From NCBI RefSeq assembly GCF_003589595.1, contig NW_020653945.1, positions 1,629,457-1,693,456 of the forward strand: a stretch of 64,000 bases of DNA, written 5' to 3'. The stretch's first letter is position 1; the number at the start of each line of letters is the position of its first letter. The translations under genes were made by a program, and so were the position numbers. Under the pieces are notes generated by a model, which saw only the letters and a list, made by a program, of their open reading frames with translations, had not been told where the DNA came from and did no database searches. This DNA comes from Hyposmocoma kahamanoa (lineage: Eukaryota > Arthropoda > Insecta > Lepidoptera > Cosmopterigidae). Positions 63,105 to 64,000 of this stretch are shown here, one piece after another.

Positions 63105-63461
63105 TTAATCAAACCAATGTTTACAGGACCCACGGTCGGTCAACCGTGATCATGGGTCATGTGAAACGCCCGAAACGTTGGGTTGTTTTAAAAAAAGAAA
63201 TATACGCGTTTTTTTATAAGGCTCTTTCTCTCTTTTCCCGTTGTTCTCGGTCTTGGGCAATATCTAGCCAGTCCCTTAAAAAAGAGTCTAGTCTCAAGTC
63301 CTGACTTGAGCATTGAGTAAAGTTCTGGAGTACGACTCTGCTGAATCATCCAGCCATCACGTGGCATGCCGCGTCTCCTTTTTGAGATGTCCGTAGTTAT
63401 CTTAGCCCAGAAACCACTCGGCATGAGGATTGAGATCCGATAAAACAGTTTCATTTCGAAT
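63105..63461 (-). mobile_element. Penelope-like terminal repeat with an inserted LINE-like segment
   Basis: Ends match the solo copies (GAAATGAAACTGTTTTATCG as complement at 63461; ACGCGTATATTTCTTTTTTT and CAACCCAACGTTTCGGGCG as complement at 63155-63215). About 220 bp between them is extra and reads, on the minus strand, KRRRGMPRDGWMIQQ and, in another frame, LRDWLDIAQDREQREKRE, a LINE C-terminal look. No target duplication determined. Confidence 0.55.
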
Positions 63462-63859
63462 AAATTTACAGAGTGTATTGCAATTTAATAACTTATAAAA
63501 TGTAAATAGAATATACTTATAGATAACAATAAAATATGTGTTTCTTATAAAGTTGTAATAACCTGACGTTTATTTACTGCACTTGATGTATTGCTTCATA
63601 TTAAGTTTTCCAGTGTTTATAAACAAATATGTATTTTATTGAAACGAGGACACCTTACGGCGATTAAGAAACGAAGTACAGAAGAGTCAAAACTCTTTCT
63701 TACACAAACTGTGCGAATTCTAATTGTGATTTTGAAATTTAACGTGGACTTTGTAATTATTATTATTTATTTATTATAAAATATTATTTCTTGTAAAAAT
63801 CGTAAATATAAAACCCGCAATTTTGATGCCAAAGATGCCAAATGAAGGGACGAACAAGT
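63462..63859. other. No recognisable feature
   Basis: AT-rich spacer. Confidence 0.35.
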
Positions 63860-64000
63860 CTGGTGATAAGCAACACGCCTGTCCACAGCAGTTGCAGTGC
63901 CACTGAGAGCTTTAAATCGGAAAGATCTGAGGGGTAGACCTAAGTTACATGTGCCTGTAATTTCACCTGCTCTCTTACCCTTCAAAACCGAAACGCAGTA
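63860..64000 (+). repeat. Repeat family B, cut by window end
   Basis: GATAAGCAACACGCCTGTCC, CAGTTGCAGTGCCACTGAGA, CATGTGCCTGTAATTTCACC, CCCTTCAAAACC. Confidence 0.65.

Noticed and set aside
62864..63304. 146-codon plus-strand frame as a gene
   Set aside because: It is repeat family B running into a Penelope repeat; the same residues (FKALSGTATA-type) appear in any family B copy.

Overview
The window looks like AT-rich insect DNA, most probably from a moth or butterfly. That is inferred from remembered lepidopteran repeat families (RTE-type LINE tails ending in WxxGH/RWxD motifs, CAAAGTC-tailed LINE ends, tRNA-headed SINEs, an AACCGACTTC-bounded MITE) and was not checked by any search. No bacterial-style gene organisation is present. 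Only one host gene can be supported.

Layout. Positions 1-6.4 kb hold the 5' part of a minus-strand innexin gene, closest to inx7. Four coding exons (6116-6355, 5379-5556, 3745-3892, 1432-1621) join with consistent splice phases into 252 codons; the remaining exons lie left of position 1. They cover the first three membrane helices, the first extracellular loop with its two cysteines, and the YYQW signature. The introns are full of transposons: a Penelope-like element, hAT MITEs, RTE ends and LINE tails. An imperfect tandem duplication (6400-6670) lies just 5' of the start codon.

From 6.4 to 64 kb I find no convincing host gene. The DNA is a mosaic of nested, mostly dead mobile elements. There are LINE 3' ends of several clades: RTE-like, R4/Dong-like with a REL-endonuclease remnant at 22.7-23.7 kb, Jockey/CR1-like, and a 1.3-kb reverse transcriptase with FADD at 61.1-62.4 kb. 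There are seven Penelope-like copies (three with clean 11-13 bp target duplications), tRNA-headed SINEs, and four copies of a hAT MITE (two with perfect 8-bp target duplications). Several unnamed interspersed families also recur.

Three things stand out. (1) A retroelement family with a tRNA-like core (32676-33062, 47337-47831, 54562-55077) is inserted as more than one unit length, with its own terminal repeat at both ends or folded back, and with perfect 11-14 bp target duplications. That is the architecture of Penelope or retrozyme copies, not of ordinary SINEs. (2) Four unrelated DNA-transposon families each retain what looks like the first exon of a THAP DNA-binding domain, three of them cut by a GT one or two residues after the conserved Phe-His. 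Two have terminal inverted repeats and 8-bp target duplications, as expected for P-superfamily elements. (3) Several striking inverted structures occur: a 109-bp-arm hairpin, a perfect 23-bp inverted repeat at 60.9-61.0 kb, and a conserved palindrome inside one P-like MITE.

All coordinates and motif readings come from reading the sequence by eye. Family names come from remembered motifs, and boundaries of old repeats are approximate.
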